A stretch of 64,000 nt of DNA from an uncultured Psychrosphaera sp. (GTDB lineage Bacteria; Pseudomonadota; Gammaproteobacteria; Enterobacterales; Alteromonadaceae). Position 1 is the first letter of the stretch. Every line of letters begins with the position of its first letter. The stretch lies in contig NZ_CANMSK010000006.1 of the NCBI RefSeq assembly GCF_947500655.1, positions 62,001 through 126,000 of the forward strand, given 5' to 3'. The position numbers and the translations under genes were made by a program. The notes under the pieces were generated by a model, which did no database searches, was not told where the DNA came from, and saw nothing but the letters and a program-made list of their open reading frames with translations. Positions 27,373 to 36,867 of the stretch are shown in pieces.

Positions 27373-28683
27373 ATGCGCCTTACACTATTTTTAGGTTCGT
27401 TGCATTTAACCTTAATGAGCGCGGCTTATTACTTTGCGGCGCAATATCCTAGTGCAATGATTATGTTACTTATTGTCACTTTATGGCTCACATTTGTTTT
27501 ATTAAAAAAGCAATTCCAGCGTCACCAGATCATTTTACAAAGCTTAGATCATGGTTTACAAAGCTTGCGAGATAACGACTTTTCAATCAGCTTAAGCCAG
27601 CAAAAAGACACAAGTTACAACCCGCTTACTAACTCAGTGATTAGCGCATTTAACCAAACTAGCGAGAAACTACGGGATGAACGCCAACGTTTATACCAAC
27701 GTGAAATGATGTTGGACAAAGTATTAAACGCATCTCCTATGGTAACTATTTTGGTTGATCACCGAGACACTATAGTATTCACCAATAACAGCGCACAACA
27801 AGCGTTTGAATTAAACGGTTCTATTGTTGGGCGTAATTGGCCAAGTTTAGTTAACTCTTTAGCGCCTGAGTTTCAACACGCTTTAAATCATCAAGGTGAA
27901 TCCATTTTTACCTTAACGGACAATCAAGGTGCACAACAAGCTTGGCATGTAACCAGCTCTTACGTCACTATTCATCAAGCTCGTCATCAGTTATTTTTGT
28001 TAAAAACTATTACCCAAGAATTATCAAAACAAGAAGTGGCGACGTGGAAAAAAGTAATAAGCGTAATAAGCCACGAGCTTAATAACTCCATAGCGCCGAT
28101 AAGCTCTATGTGTCACAGCGGAGAGTTACTAGCAAAAAACTTAGACGAACCACGCTTAAACCGTGTATTCAACACCATTAGTGGCCGAATTAATCACCTT
28201 AATGATTTTATCAAAGGTTACGCAACACTCACCAAAGTAAAACTTCCCAATAAACAACCTGTTGATTGGCCTGTATTAGTAGAACACCTACAAGCTTTAT
28301 ATGCATTTGAGTTAACGAGCGACTTACCAAATGTAATCGCCCCTAAAAGAACCTTATATGCCGACATAGCTCAACTTGAACAAGTCTTAATTAACGTACT
28401 TAAAAATGCCCATGAAGCAGACTGTACTGGTAATATTTCAATGGGGTTTAACAATACCAGTCAGGCAATTGAGATCACAGTCAATGACAATGGCGAAGGC
28501 ATGTCAGCAGAAGTGATTCAAAACGCCCTACTGCCATTTTACTCCACCAAACATTCTGGCACTGGCCTAGGTTTAGCATTATGCAGAGAAATAATAGAAG
28601 CCCACAACGGAAAGTTATTGTTTAATAACCGCGAACAAGGCGGATTATGTGTGTTGATTATTTTGCCGTTTGAGAGCAGTTAA
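27373..28683 (+). CDS. Membrane sensor histidine kinase, partner of the NtrC-type regulator
   Basis: A 436-residue kinase starting one base after the regulator stop codon. Two N-terminal hydrophobic segments (about 4-24 and 28-46) with almost no periplasmic loop suggest intramembrane or cytoplasmic sensing. A PAS domain follows (about 115-215), then the H-box ISHELNNSIAPISSM with the phosphorylated His near residue 236, N-box LINVLKNAHEA, and ATP-lid motifs NDNGEGMS and GTGLGLALC. The signal is unknown; pump overload or membrane stress is a guess. Confidence 0.9.
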   Translation: MRLTLFLGSLHLTLMSAAYYFAAQYPSAMIMLLIVTLWLTFVLLKKQFQRHQIILQSLDHGLQSLRDNDFSISLSQQKDTSYNPLTNSVISAFNQTSEKLRDERQRLYQREMMLDKVLNASPMVTILVDHRDTIVFTNNSAQQAFELNGSIVGRNWPSLVNSLAPEFQHALNHQGESIFTLTDNQGAQQAWHVTSSYVTIHQARHQLFLLKTITQELSKQEVATWKKVISVISHELNNSIAPISSMCHSGELLAKNLDEPRLNRVFNTISGRINHLNDFIKGYATLTKVKLPNKQPVDWPVLVEHLQALYAFELTSDLPNVIAPKRTLYADIAQLEQVLINVLKNAHEADCTGNISMGFNNTSQAIEITVNDNGEGMSAEVIQNALLPFYSTKHSGTGLGLALCREIIEAHNGKLLFNNREQGGLCVLIILPFESS

Positions 28684-28806
28684 GAACGGCTGTAAGTTTT
28701 AAGATATAAGAATGGCTTCGCCACAAGTTAAAAAGCGAGAATAGGAATAATTAACCAGCTTCGACTTTGACAAGACCACTAAAGAGGTCCTTAAGGAGAG
28801 ATATTT

Positions 28807-29073
28807 ATTCAACCCAAGTTTTCTAAAGATGTTATCCCGCTTACTGATTTAAAAGTTAATCCAGGTAAAGTTGTTAATCATGCTGCTGACACACATCATC
28901 CTGTACTTCTTACCTGTAGAGGCTGTGGAATCGCGGTAATTCAAGGTTTAGAAGACTATGAAAATTTCAATGAAGAATTAGCATTTGTTAAAGCGGTGGC
29001 TCAAGGACTTATTGAAGTTAAAGATGGTGATACTCAATCAATTGATCAAGTTAAGCGTAAATTTGGACTTTAA
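28807..29073 (+). pseudogene. Phd/YefM-type antitoxin, start codon lost
   Basis: An open frame of 88 codons encodes QPKFSKDVIPLTDL, then VVNHAADTHHPVLLT and GIAVIQGLEDYENF, the usual Phd/YefM antitoxin layout. A strong AAGGAG site is followed, seven bases on, by ATT where an ATG is expected (28807). The frame has no other start near the site. It may be silent or weakly translated from ATT. An imperfect inverted repeat GACC/GGTC at 28774-28789 could be the old operator. Confidence 0.75.
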
Positions 29074-29075
29074 AC

Positions 29076-29361
29076 TTGATCATTAACTTCTCAAATTCAG
29101 CTATTGCAGACTTAGAAGCATCAAAGAATATTATACTGAACAAGAAGTCCCCAAGTTGGCACTAAGTTTATTTCTGAAATATTAATGCATGTCGATTCTT
29201 TATCAACACATCCAGACATTGGCAGAATAGTACCTGAATTTAATGACACCTCAATTCGTGAGCTGATACATATTCCATTTAGAGTTGTTTACCTTCGCCA
29301 ACCTACTACAATAAATATAATCAGAATTTGGCGCAGTGAACGCTTACTAAAGTTAGATTAG
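29076..29361 (+). pseudogene. RelE/ParE-type toxin, frameshifted remnant
   Basis: Starting from TTG at 29076 the frame reads IINFSNSAIADLEAS and stops soon after. Restoring one base near 29124 and one near 29148 gives YYTEQEVP, then VGTKFISEILMHVD and IRELIHIPFRVVYLRQ, ending in IIRIWRSERLLKLD, a standard RelE/ParE C-terminal half. Two single-base losses therefore inactivate it. It lies three bases after the antitoxin remnant, as in intact pairs. Confidence 0.78.
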
Positions 29362-29488
29362 TACAATAAACTTATTCGGAAATAAATAATAAAATTGGTG
29401 TTTTTATTACTATTTAAGTTCCTACTTCTTATTTGAATTTGGTAAGCAGGAACTAATAGTTAAAGCCTATGTAATTGGTATAAATTAA

Positions 29489-30238
29489 CTACAAGAAAAA
29501 AAACAGCTCGATTGTGGAAAATAGATTTATTTGCATGTGTAAGACTATACAGTAAATAAGGTTTTCAGTTTTATAACGCACATAACCAAGTATGAAAGCG
29601 AATAAACATAATATAGATAAAACGATTAAGTCATATTGAACATGGATTATAGTAAAAAATAAACTGGTAATTATAATAGCTCCACTAACTCCCACTTTGG
29701 TTTTTACTAGTCGGCCATAAGCAAGGCCACGAAAAATAATTTCTTCCGTTATCGGTGCGATAATACAGATTCCAAGCACTAGCATGAGAGCATCTAAAGT
29801 TGAATGGGTCTGTGATTTAACATCTAGCATAAATTGCGGTGTATCGATTGAAAATACATAAGTGGCAAGCCACTCGATAATGTAATAACCAACCCCTAGC
29901 AACAACACTTTAATTAATGTTGTTTTGTTAACGGGCTTGAATGCTAAAAATTGAAACGGAAAAGATTTAATTGACTGGTGTGCCGCCTTTTTGATTAGTG
30001 GAAATAATAATATAGCGGAAATAGCCCCAGTAATTACAATTATACTGGGTTGCAGTAAAGTGAGTTCAATACCATTAGTACCTTCACCTGAAGCACCAAG
30101 ATCTACACCAATAACAATAGCGGTAATAAAACCAACTATTCCTTGAAGACCTAAAGTAAGCAGTAACATCCATAAAAAGGTTTTTAAAATTGAAAATTCA
30201 GACCCTGTAACAATATTTGTAGTTTTAACATCTTCCAT
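29489..30238 (-). CDS. CPBP family intramembrane glutamic endopeptidase
   Basis: A 249-residue polytopic protein with about six to seven hydrophobic segments. The Abi/CPBP signature is intact: APITEEIIFRG (EExxxR, near residue 165), FTIIHVQYD with the catalytic His and a third motif LHMQINLFS near the C-terminus. Relatives process CAAX proteins in eukaryotes and in bacteria are linked to bacteriocin immunity or membrane-protein turnover; no bacteriocin gene is visible here. Monocistronic. Substrate unknown. Confidence 0.85.
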   Translation of the reverse strand: MEDVKTTNIVTGSEFSILKTFLWMLLLTLGLQGIVGFITAIVIGVDLGASGEGTNGIELTLLQPSIIVITGAISAILLFPLIKKAAHQSIKSFPFQFLAFKPVNKTTLIKVLLLGVGYYIIEWLATYVFSIDTPQFMLDVKSQTHSTLDALMLVLGICIIAPITEEIIFRGLAYGRLVKTKVGVSGAIIITSLFFTIIHVQYDLIVLSILCLFAFILGYVRYKTENLIYCIVLHMQINLFSTIELFFFL

Positions 30239-30444
30239 AATAATTCTCTCCTAAATTTTATATTTCGACAACGATTTGATTCGATATATTGTTAAAATGA
30301 ATTAGAGCATGTAAATATGATCCAAGTAGAATGACAATACCTGAATCGTAAATAATTTCCTAATTAAGGTAATTATTGTAAATGAACAAATATTCGTCAA
30401 ATTTATTTTCAATAAATTATTTTTATTAAAAATAATTCATTAAA

Positions 30445-30470
30445 AAAGGCCGTTAATATTAACGACCTTA
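30445..30470 (-). terminator. Terminator after the RRM gene
   Basis: On the minus strand a stem AAGG(T)CGTTAAT/ATTAACG(G)CCTT with one mismatch runs into TTTTTT. It lies about 85 bases past the RRM stop codon. Confidence 0.75.
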
Positions 30471-30553
30471 TTGAGTTTCTTTTAACAAAAGTGAGATTTT
30501 TTATAACTCACTTAATATAAAAATTTACTTTTTTGTATTGTTTAGGCTCAGCT

Positions 30554-30799
30554 TTAAACGGCTTCGTCAGCCTTTTTAACGCGGATTGGTTTGCCACCTA
30601 GAACGGTACCGTTAAGTTTTACGATAGCTAATAATGCTTTTTTATCGTCTGCTATTTCAACAAAGCCAAAACCTTTAGATTTACCTGACATTTTGTCTAG
30701 GACCAAATTACAATATTCGATAGCGCCAAACTTGGAGAATACCTCAGATAATTCTTCTTCTGTGGTAGAACGCGAAAGGTTACGTACTAATATTTTCAT
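30554..30799 (-). CDS. RNA recognition motif (RRM) protein
   Basis: A single 81-residue RRM domain. RNP2 is ILVRNL at the very start and RNP1 is KGFGFVEI near residue 42, both with the expected aromatic residues except a Val at the first RNP2 aromatic position. No auxiliary domain. Small RRM proteins in marine gammaproteobacteria are often cold-inducible RNA chaperones; that role is inferred. Monocistronic with a downstream terminator. Confidence 0.9.
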   Translation of the reverse strand: MKILVRNLSRSTTEEELSEVFSKFGAIEYCNLVLDKMSGKSKGFGFVEIADDKKALLAIVKLNGTVLGGKPIRVKKADEAV

Positions 30800-31004
30800 C
30801 TCTAAGCCTGCTTATTGTATTGATACATTTAGTTAATGTGCGTATTGTCCCAGACAAAGCTAAATAAGCCAAGTAATAACCTACATTCATGACAATTACC
30901 GCTAACTTTATTAGCTGTTAATGCTAGCTATTAATACTAACGCTTTCAATTTCGCTACGGTTACTTTACGATTCTGGTAACGCAATATGTAAAATGCCAT
31001 ATCA

Positions 31005-31808
31005 ATGATATTCAAACAGACAATAAACCGCTCTATACCTTTGTACTTTACTTTATTGTTTACGTGCCTAATTTCTAACAGTTTAATAGCAAAAACAGAC
31101 ATTAAAATTGCCGTTGCTAGTAACTTTCATTACACTTTGTCAGAATTATTAAAAAGCTACCCACCAGCAGACAAAATCCAATTTAAACTATCTTCTGGCT
31201 CTAGTGGAATGCTGTACGCTCAAATTAAGCAAGGTGCACCGTTTGATTTGTTTTTATCTGCCGATAGTTTACGCCCCAGTTTATTAGAACAAGATAATTT
31301 AACCTTATCCCGTCATACCTATGCATTAGGTAAATTAGTGTTATGGGCTAATGAAAAATCCCGTATCCAGTTAAAAAACAGTACACCCTACTCTCAAGTA
31401 TTAAGCTCACATCAAGGGAAACTAGCTTACGCTAATCCAAAACTTGCGCCCTTTGGCATAGCAACACAGCAAGTATTGTCTTATTTAAAACTAGATGATG
31501 AATATAAAAACCGTCGAATTTTAGGTAACAACGTAAATCAAGTGTTTCAATTTGTCGACTCTGGTAATGTGACACTTGGCTTTGTTCCTGAGTCATTATT
31601 ACTACAAGCTCAGCAGCAGCTTAAACACAATAAGTATCAGAATTATTGGTTAGTTCCGGCACAACAATACCAAGTCATAAAACAGCAACTGGTTATTTTA
31701 AAGCGCAGTAAATACCAAACAGAAGTTAAAGAATTGGTGGATTACTTATTGTCGGACGACATCCAACAACAAATACAAAACATGGGTTACAATTCCCCAA
31801 ACAATTAA
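31005..31808 (+). CDS. modA: Molybdate ABC transporter, periplasmic binding protein
   Basis: A 267-residue type II solute-binding protein. Signal peptide about 1-29 (SIPLYFTLLFTCLISNSLIA), mature start KTDIKIAVASNF. Molybdate-binding features are ASNFHYTLSEL, SSGSSGMLYAQIKQGAPFDLFLSAD and the later DSGNVTLGFVPESLL, all typical of ModA. It heads modA-modB-modC, 17 bp before modB. The cluster feeds the molybdenum cofactor genes farther on. No ModE operator could be confirmed. Confidence 0.93.
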   Translation: MIFKQTINRSIPLYFTLLFTCLISNSLIAKTDIKIAVASNFHYTLSELLKSYPPADKIQFKLSSGSSGMLYAQIKQGAPFDLFLSADSLRPSLLEQDNLTLSRHTYALGKLVLWANEKSRIQLKNSTPYSQVLSSHQGKLAYANPKLAPFGIATQQVLSYLKLDDEYKNRRILGNNVNQVFQFVDSGNVTLGFVPESLLLQAQQQLKHNKYQNYWLVPAQQYQVIKQQLVILKRSKYQTEVKELVDYLLSDDIQQQIQNMGYNSPNN

Positions 31809-31825
31809 CAGATAGGAGCTTATAA

Positions 31826-32509
31826 ATGACAGATTGGTTTACCGATGCTCAAGCGTTATGGCTTACCATTAAGCTTGCTTGTTTAACTGTTATTTTGTTG
31901 TTATTGATTGGTATTCCGTTGGCTTGGTGGTTAACAAAATATCAAGGTCGTTTAAAACCTATTTTTGAAGCTTTAGTGGCTTTGCCTTTAGTTCTTCCGC
32001 CTACCGTTTTAGGTTTTTATTTATTATTAGCCTTTTCCCCCGACTCTTGGTTTGGTCAGTTTTGGATCACCTTAACTGGTGAACAGTTGGTATTTAGTTT
32101 TAGTGGCATTTTATTAGGGTCATTAATTTATTCTCTGCCATTTGTCGTGCAACCGCTCATGGCTGGTTTTTCGCAGTTGGGGCATCAATATGCCCAAGTG
32201 GCATCGAGTTTAGGCGTTCCGCCAGTTAAGCGTTTTGTGTATTTAATTTTACCCTTAATTAAACCAAGTCTTATTAGCGCAGCAACCTTAGGGTTTGCCC
32301 ATACGTTAGGTGAATTTGGTTTGGTGTTAATGATAGGTGGTAATATTCCAGGGGAAACCCAAGTACTTTCCATCGCTCTTTATAATCACGTTGAAATGTT
32401 AAGTTATGACAAAGCGCATAATTTAGCGTTAGTGTTATTGTGTTTCTCTTTTGTGAGTTTGACCTTGTTATACAAATTTAATAAATCGTTTTATACGGTG
32501 AAGTCATGA
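31826..32509 (+). CDS. modB: Molybdate ABC transporter permease
   Basis: A 227-residue inner-membrane protein with five to six hydrophobic helices. The PLVLPPTVLGFYLLL stretch and the EAA loop ASSLGVPPVKRFVYLILPLIKP are diagnostic of ModB. GEFGLVLMIGGNIPGET near residue 170 is another family hallmark. Its stop overlaps the modC start by four bases (ATGA), which indicates coupled translation. Confidence 0.94.
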   Translation: MTDWFTDAQALWLTIKLACLTVILLLLIGIPLAWWLTKYQGRLKPIFEALVALPLVLPPTVLGFYLLLAFSPDSWFGQFWITLTGEQLVFSFSGILLGSLIYSLPFVVQPLMAGFSQLGHQYAQVASSLGVPPVKRFVYLILPLIKPSLISAATLGFAHTLGEFGLVLMIGGNIPGETQVLSIALYNHVEMLSYDKAHNLALVLLCFSFVSLTLLYKFNKSFYTVKS

Positions 32510-33765
32510 GTTTAATAGAAAATGACGATTTACAGCTTTGCATCGAGAGTCGTACTTTAAACAAGCCGCAAGGTCACGACTTCACTTTATCAGTGGATAT
32601 TGTATTGCCATTATCCAAAGGCATAGTGGGTGTATTTGGTAAATCAGGTGCGGGGAAATCCACTTTGTTACGTGTGCTTGCTGGTTTAAAAAAGTCTGGT
32701 TTAGAGCAGGCTAGTTTAGAGAAAAAGATTTTAAAAGAGGCTGAGTCCAAAATCCATTGGCAAGGTAAACGCATTGATAAACTCCCAGCCGATAAAAACC
32801 CATGTTTGTTACAAACCCAACAGGCTCAGCTATTTCCTAATTTAACCGTGTTAGCAAACTTAACCTTTGTCATTAAACATTCAACTTGGGCTAGTTCATG
32901 TCCTTTTACCTTGGAACAAGTTATAGATTGGTGTGGTATTGAACATTTATTAAATCAACCAAGTACCAGCTTATCTGGTGGTGAGCAACAAAGAGTTAAC
33001 TTAGCCCGCAGCTTATTATGTGGTAAACCTATTATTTTATTAGACGAGCCATTTTCTGCTTTAGACTGGAATGCCAGAGTTGAGCTTTTGGGTTTACTGG
33101 TGCAGTTACAACAGGATTATGGATTGCACTTTGTGATCGTCAGCCACTCATTAAAAGAATTGGCTTTGTGTAGCCAACATATGTTGGTTATTGATAATGG
33201 TGAAATGCTACGCTCTGGTCCAACAACTGAGTTAATCGACAAGCTAACTCATGACAGCTCAGGATCTAGATCAAAAACAGAAGAAGCTGACTTAAACAAT
33301 CAAACACGATTTTCCACTTTAACTTTAACAAATCCAGTGCCTTTGGCTGAATATCATTTAACAAAATGGCAACTTGGCGAAGATGAAAAAAGTCCGGTTA
33401 TTTATACCAAAGGTTTACAGAACAACAGTTCTAGTAAATCCCTTAGCTCTCACCTTCCTATCAACTCTCCCATTAGCTATCCCATTAGCTATCCCATTAG
33501 CTATCCCATTAGCTATCCCATTAAAGAAAAGCTCGTCACGCTCGATGCTAATAGAGTGAGTTTATCCAGACAAGACAATTTAGACACCAGTATGTTAAAT
33601 CACCTTAAGGCAAGTATTGACGATATTACACATATTCAACATTTGGTATTGGTGACGTTAAGCGTGCAGGGACAAACATTGTACGCAGAAATTTCACAGC
33701 TAAGTTTTAGCAATTTAAAGTTACAACTTGGTGAAACCGTTTTTGCCCAATTTAAAGCGCTTTAG
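32506..33765 (+). CDS. modC: Molybdate ABC transporter ATP-binding protein with in-frame PISY repeat
   Basis: The ATPase of the molybdate importer, 419 residues against a usual 350-360. Walker A GKSGAGKST, Q-loop LLQTQQAQLFPN, signature LSGGEQQRVNLARSL, Walker B IILLDEPFSALD and switch His IVSHSL are intact. The TOBE (mop) domain fills the last 75 residues. Between the ATPase and TOBE domains lies a linker with four and a half copies of PISY encoded by a 12-bp tandem repeat, which accounts for part of the extra length. TOBE binding residues are not obvious to me. Confidence 0.92.
   Translation: MSLIENDDLQLCIESRTLNKPQGHDFTLSVDIVLPLSKGIVGVFGKSGAGKSTLLRVLAGLKKSGLEQASLEKKILKEAESKIHWQGKRIDKLPADKNPCLLQTQQAQLFPNLTVLANLTFVIKHSTWASSCPFTLEQVIDWCGIEHLLNQPSTSLSGGEQQRVNLARSLLCGKPIILLDEPFSALDWNARVELLGLLVQLQQDYGLHFVIVSHSLKELALCSQHMLVIDNGEMLRSGPTTELIDKLTHDSSGSRSKTEEADLNNQTRFSTLTLTNPVPLAEYHLTKWQLGEDEKSPVIYTKGLQNNSSSKSLSSHLPINSPISYPISYPISYPISYPIKEKLVTLDANRVSLSRQDNLDTSMLNHLKASIDDITHIQHLVLVTLSVQGQTLYAEISQLSFSNLKLQLGETVFAQFKAL
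33469..33523 (+). repeat. 12-bp tandem repeat inside modC
   Basis: Four exact copies of CCCATTAGCTAT and seven bases of a fifth. Each copy encodes Pro-Ile-Ser-Tyr, so copy-number change keeps the reading frame and only alters the length of the linker. Confidence 0.97.
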
Positions 33766-33964
33766 ATAAACGTTATTCAAATAGCACTCTTTGCAATTAA
33801 TCACTAAACAATCGGTTTAACGGTTGGGCTTAGCTAGCAATTAATATAAAATCTCCGCTTTCCTAGCTGTTCGTCTAAGCTAGCGCTGCTATTTAAGGGC
33901 AAGCGCTGCAACTTACTCTAAGAACTCGCGCTTGAGCCACTATTTAACGAGATAAATACACATT

Positions 33965-35797
33965 ATGATCTTTTCATTTTTTGAAAAACTATCTAAACCA
34001 TTTCCTAAGATTGATAACAAACGTCCACCTACCGCGTTATTTGCATTTTTAATACATTATTCCAAGGGCATGTTAATTCCTGTATTAGTTGTTGCGGTTT
34101 TGAGTGCGATTATTGCGATATTAGAAGTGTCGTTATTTGGCTTTTTAGGACAGTTAGTTGACTGGTTAACGACACAAGACAGAGCAACATTTCTAAGTAA
34201 TAACCAAAGCACATTAATGTGGATGGGGTTATTGGTGCTGGTTGGCTTACCTTGTATTGTGATTTTACAAACGTTACTCACCCATCAAACGTTACTGGGC
34301 AATTACCCTATGAAAATTCGCTGGCAAGCACACAATTATTTGCTGGCACAAAGCTTGTCATTTTTTCAAAATGAATTTGCCGGACGAGTTGCCACTAAAG
34401 TAATGCAAACATCGCTAGCGGTTAGAGAAACCGTGATGAAAGTGGTCGATATATTAATATATATTGCCGTGTATTTTTTATCCATTGCGGTACTTGTTTT
34501 TAGTATCGACTGGCGTTTATCAGCACCGCTTATCGCTTGGTTTTGTATCTACGTTTTTGTATTAAGAGTTATGCTGCCTAAGCTGAAAAAAGTATCGCAA
34601 AAGCAAGCCGATGCGCGTTCACTTATGACAGGCCGTATAGTTGATAGTTACACTAATATCTCAACAGTAAAATTATTTTCTCATACCGACCAAGAAGCTG
34701 AATATGCCAAAGACAGCATGGATGGATTTTTACAAACTGTGTATCCACAAATGCGTTTAGCCACTGGCTTGTATGCAGCGGTATGGTTTAACAATGCTAT
34801 TTTGTTGTTTGGTATGTCTAGCATGGCTATCTATCTTTGGTTGCAACAGGCGGTTACGCCGGGCGAAATAGCCATTGCCATTACTTTATGTTTACGCATA
34901 AATAGTATGTCTCAATGGGTAATGTGGGAAGTCTCTGCCTTGTTTGAAAATATAGGCACAGTACAAGATGGCATTAATACTCTAGCTCAGCCAATTGAGG
35001 TACAAGATACTAACACCGCAGAAGATCTCGCTATTAGCCAAGGTGCAATTGATTTTAGAAACGTGACCTTTAATTACGATGAAAAAAACAGAGTGTTTGA
35101 TAAGCTAGACATTAAAATAAAGCCGGGTGAAAAAGTCGGTATTGTTGGTCGCTCTGGTGCAGGGAAATCCACCTTAGTTAATTTGTTATTACGCTTTTAT
35201 AACTTAGATAAAGGCGGCATTTTTATTGATGGTCAAGATATATCAGAGATTAGCCAGCGCAGTCTCAGAGCAAATATCAGCATGGTGACGCAAGACACAT
35301 CTTTACTACACAGAACCATTGAAGAGAATATTGCTTACGGTAAACAAAACGCGCAACAAGATGAAATTATTGCAGCGGCGACTGCAGCAGAAGCAGATGA
35401 GTTTATTAATAGGTTAAGCGATAAAAATGGCAATACTGGTTACGACGTGCAAGTTGGTGAACGCGGCGTAAAACTCTCTGGTGGACAACGTCAACGTATC
35501 GCTATTGCTAGAGTTATCTTGAAAAATGCACCAATACTTATTTTGGATGAGGCAACATCGGCACTCGACTCAGAAGTAGAGCAAGCTATTCAGAAAAGCT
35601 TAGACAATTTAATGGAACAAAAAACCGTATTGGCGATTGCTCACAGATTATCAACTATTGCGCAAATGGATCGATTGTTAGTATTGGACCAAGGCCGTAT
35701 TGTTGAGTCTGGTAGTCATGCCGAATTGCTTGAATTAAACGGTATTTATGCCAAGTTATGGCAACATCAAACTGGTGGTTTTTTGGGGCTAGAATAA
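33965..35797 (+). CDS. ABC exporter, fused permease and ATPase (MsbA-like)
   Basis: A 610-residue half-transporter. The N-terminal membrane domain (about 25-330) has six helices and ENIGTVQDGINTL at its end; the ATPase domain (about 350-600) has GRSGAGKST, signature LSGGQRQRIAIAR, Walker B ILILDEATSALDS and switch His in AIAHRLST. It works as a dimer. The substrate could be lipid, peptide or drug; nothing in the context decides. It is placed between modC and moeB without obvious link to molybdenum and has its own 200-bp upstream region. Confidence 0.9.
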   Translation: MIFSFFEKLSKPFPKIDNKRPPTALFAFLIHYSKGMLIPVLVVAVLSAIIAILEVSLFGFLGQLVDWLTTQDRATFLSNNQSTLMWMGLLVLVGLPCIVILQTLLTHQTLLGNYPMKIRWQAHNYLLAQSLSFFQNEFAGRVATKVMQTSLAVRETVMKVVDILIYIAVYFLSIAVLVFSIDWRLSAPLIAWFCIYVFVLRVMLPKLKKVSQKQADARSLMTGRIVDSYTNISTVKLFSHTDQEAEYAKDSMDGFLQTVYPQMRLATGLYAAVWFNNAILLFGMSSMAIYLWLQQAVTPGEIAIAITLCLRINSMSQWVMWEVSALFENIGTVQDGINTLAQPIEVQDTNTAEDLAISQGAIDFRNVTFNYDEKNRVFDKLDIKIKPGEKVGIVGRSGAGKSTLVNLLLRFYNLDKGGIFIDGQDISEISQRSLRANISMVTQDTSLLHRTIEENIAYGKQNAQQDEIIAAATAAEADEFINRLSDKNGNTGYDVQVGERGVKLSGGQRQRIAIARVILKNAPILILDEATSALDSEVEQAIQKSLDNLMEQKTVLAIAHRLSTIAQMDRLLVLDQGRIVESGSHAELLELNGIYAKLWQHQTGGFLGLE

Positions 35798-35822
35798 GTT
35801 AACTAAAGTTGCCTTAGTGCGA

Positions 35823-36605
35823 TTAACTACAAACCTGACAATTGGGATTTTTAGCCACTTTAAATTCATTGAATTTCATTGTACTGGCATCAAACATTAA
35901 TAACCTTGATGACAGTACAGTGCCAATTCCAGCCAACAATTTAATGGTTTCCGTTGCCTGTAATGAGCCGATAACACCAACCACAGGTGATAAAATACCA
36001 GACTCTGAACACGTTAATTTTTGTTCACCGCTACTACCAAAAATGGTACTTAAGCATTGATAACAAGGTTGTCCCTGTTGCATTGTATAAGTCGCAACCT
36101 GCCCTTCCATTCTTATTGCAGCGCCAGAAACCAAAGGCGTTTTCGACTGAAAACAGCATAAATTCAGTTCATTTCTGGTGTCCAAATTATCCGAGCAATC
36201 TACCACCACGTCATGACTTTCTACTGCCGCTGACAGCTCAACCCAGCCTAATCTGTGTTCAGTTGTGTTAATGGTTATTTCACTGTTTAGTTGTTGTAAA
36301 CTTTGTCTGGCGGACTCACATTTATTCATTCCCACGTTATTTTCAGCGTGTAACACTTGTCTTTGTAAGTTGGTTTTATCTACCAAGTCATCATCCACCA
36401 GCGTTAACTGCCCAATACCAGAACATGCTAAATACTGCGCGACAGCACAGCCCAAACCACCAACGCCAATGATTAAAACCTTGCTATTCCACAGTTTTTC
36501 TTGCCCATCAATATCCATTACAGGCAACATAATATGACGGCTGTAACGCATTAACTGGTCGTCTGACAAAGGTTTTAGTGATTGAGGTTTTGCTGTTTTA
36601 GACAT
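35823..36605 (-). CDS. moeB: Molybdopterin-synthase adenylyltransferase (MoeB)
   Basis: E1-like enzyme (260 aa) that adenylates the C-terminal Gly of MoaD before sulfur transfer. Motifs: RYSRHIMLPVMDIDGQEKL at the start, nucleotide loop IGVGGLGCAVAQYLA, DLVDKTNLQRQVLH, and the zinc cysteine pairs CYQCL and CQVC near the C-terminus. The MoaD partner lies 3 kb downstream on the other strand. It is the only cofactor gene here on the minus strand, so it is transcribed separately. Confidence 0.92.
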   Translation of the reverse strand: MSKTAKPQSLKPLSDDQLMRYSRHIMLPVMDIDGQEKLWNSKVLIIGVGGLGCAVAQYLACSGIGQLTLVDDDLVDKTNLQRQVLHAENNVGMNKCESARQSLQQLNSEITINTTEHRLGWVELSAAVESHDVVVDCSDNLDTRNELNLCCFQSKTPLVSGAAIRMEGQVATYTMQQGQPCYQCLSTIFGSSGEQKLTCSESGILSPVVGVIGSLQATETIKLLAGIGTVLSSRLLMFDASTMKFNEFKVAKNPNCQVCS

Positions 36606-36867
36606 GACTTAATACACTTCTCTTATTTTATACTTTGATTGTTATAATTTTATGGTTACAGGTACGGCAAAACACGACTGAGTACTTTTGAATAGTACAG
36701 GGAGAATACCCCGTTTATTACAAACAACAAATATTGTTAACTGACTATTTACTTTATTGTTGTTTTTTATTTGTTATTAGCACTTTCATTTTGATCTAAA
36801 AATAGCTTTAGACAGGCCTTTATTTGTTAACAAAAACAGTTATGATGGAGATTCACAAAAATTAACT

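Noticed and set aside
30911..31102. Minus-strand 63-codon frame antiparallel to the modA start
   Set aside because: It overlaps the modA signal peptide in antisense and shows no domain or ribosome site; modA is clearly the real gene.
33469..33523. CRISPR-like repeat array
   Set aside because: The 12-bp units are contiguous with no spacers and lie within a coding frame.
33374..33559. Plus-strand frame in the modC linker encoding repeated AIPL
   Set aside because: It is the alternative frame of the 12-bp repeat; modC is continuous through it and carries conserved domains on both sides.
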